Part shown: piece after piece, positions 63,908 to 64,000 of the stretch
Numbering within the stretch: the first letter of the stretch is position 1
Layout of the letters: the number at the start of each line of letters is the position of its first letter
Assembly: GCA_014706295.1 (NCBI GenBank)
Contig: JACSVZ010000009.1
Location: 33,726,268 to 33,790,267, forward strand
Source: Lycocorax pyrrhopterus obiensis
Taxonomy: Eukaryota > Chordata > Aves > Passeriformes > Paradisaeidae
Length of the DNA stretch: 64,000 nt
Direction of reading: 5' to 3'
Position numbers and translations under genes: made by a program
Notes under the pieces: generated by a model
Told to the model about the DNA's origin: nothing
Seen by the model: the letters and a program-made list of their open reading frames with translations, nothing else
The model's database searches: none

Positions 63908-64000
63908 GTGAAAAACTTAAATATGAATGGAATAGATTGTCTTTAGAAGGTTTCTGTAGAAGAAGGGTACAAGCTTTGTAGATCATAACATCAGAGATTG
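63908..64000 (+). other. THSD7B: Start of the last visible THSD7B intron
   Basis: Sequence after the inferred donor gtgaaa. The next exon, expected to encode the transmembrane helix and cytoplasmic tail, is outside the window. Confidence 0.75.

Noticed and set aside
1..64000. tRNA, rRNA, snoRNA, CRISPR, endogenous retrovirus or second gene
   Set aside because: None of these signatures was visible on either strand. Small RNAs without strong sequence motifs cannot be excluded by eye.

Overview
This window looks like bird nuclear DNA. It contains several 5'-truncated CR1 LINE copies whose 3' ends and oligo-(ATTCTRTG)-type tails are of the kind abundant in avian genomes. It also has one vertebrate gene with small coding exons split by GT-AG introns. 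There are no operons, ribosome-binding sites, tRNAs, rRNAs or CRISPR arrays. A turtle or crocodile origin is less likely but not excluded.

The only gene I can support is the 3' part of THSD7B (thrombospondin type-1 domain containing 7B), on the + strand. Eleven consecutive coding exons lie between 36888 and 63907. Every junction is GT-AG, all phases match, and the joined frame is open for 505 codons plus one base. The encoded segment is a string of cysteine-rich TSP1-like repeats, then an EGF-like cysteine cluster and the juxtamembrane stretch (positions 63715-63907). The paralogue call rests on that last region, which matches what I remember of THSD7B and not of THSD7A. The transmembrane and cytoplasmic exon(s) lie past the right edge, and the N-terminal exons lie past the left edge.

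Positions 1-36887 appear to be a single intron (its 3' part). I found no THSD7-type exon there, although a short or divergent one could be missed by eye. It holds an old, decayed CR1/L3-type LINE reverse-transcriptase relic (about 7225-8200, minus), a CR1 3' end (about 21675-21960, plus), a second RT relic (about 24881-25130, minus), two CR1 3' ends on the minus strand (26101-26190 and 35309-35433), a (GAT)n microsatellite (23343-23416) and three CpG-rich patches.

The right half holds introns of 89 to about 9,000 bases. Local structures there include a CpG-rich unique block (41210-41580), two CR1 3' ends (41732-41875 minus; 48248-48380 plus, the latter ending 50 bases before an exon), tandem duplications (46811-46866, 51095-51186, 54378-54421) and a 127-base polypyrimidine tract (54031-54157). 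Exons 4 to 6 (48431-55690) have about 94% G or C at third codon positions, against 38-51% in the flanking exons I counted.

I see no new multi-gene system. The more interesting points are the structure of THSD7B (abrupt GC3 shift, repeats crowding splice acceptors, a very short intron) and candidate regulatory DNA in the introns.
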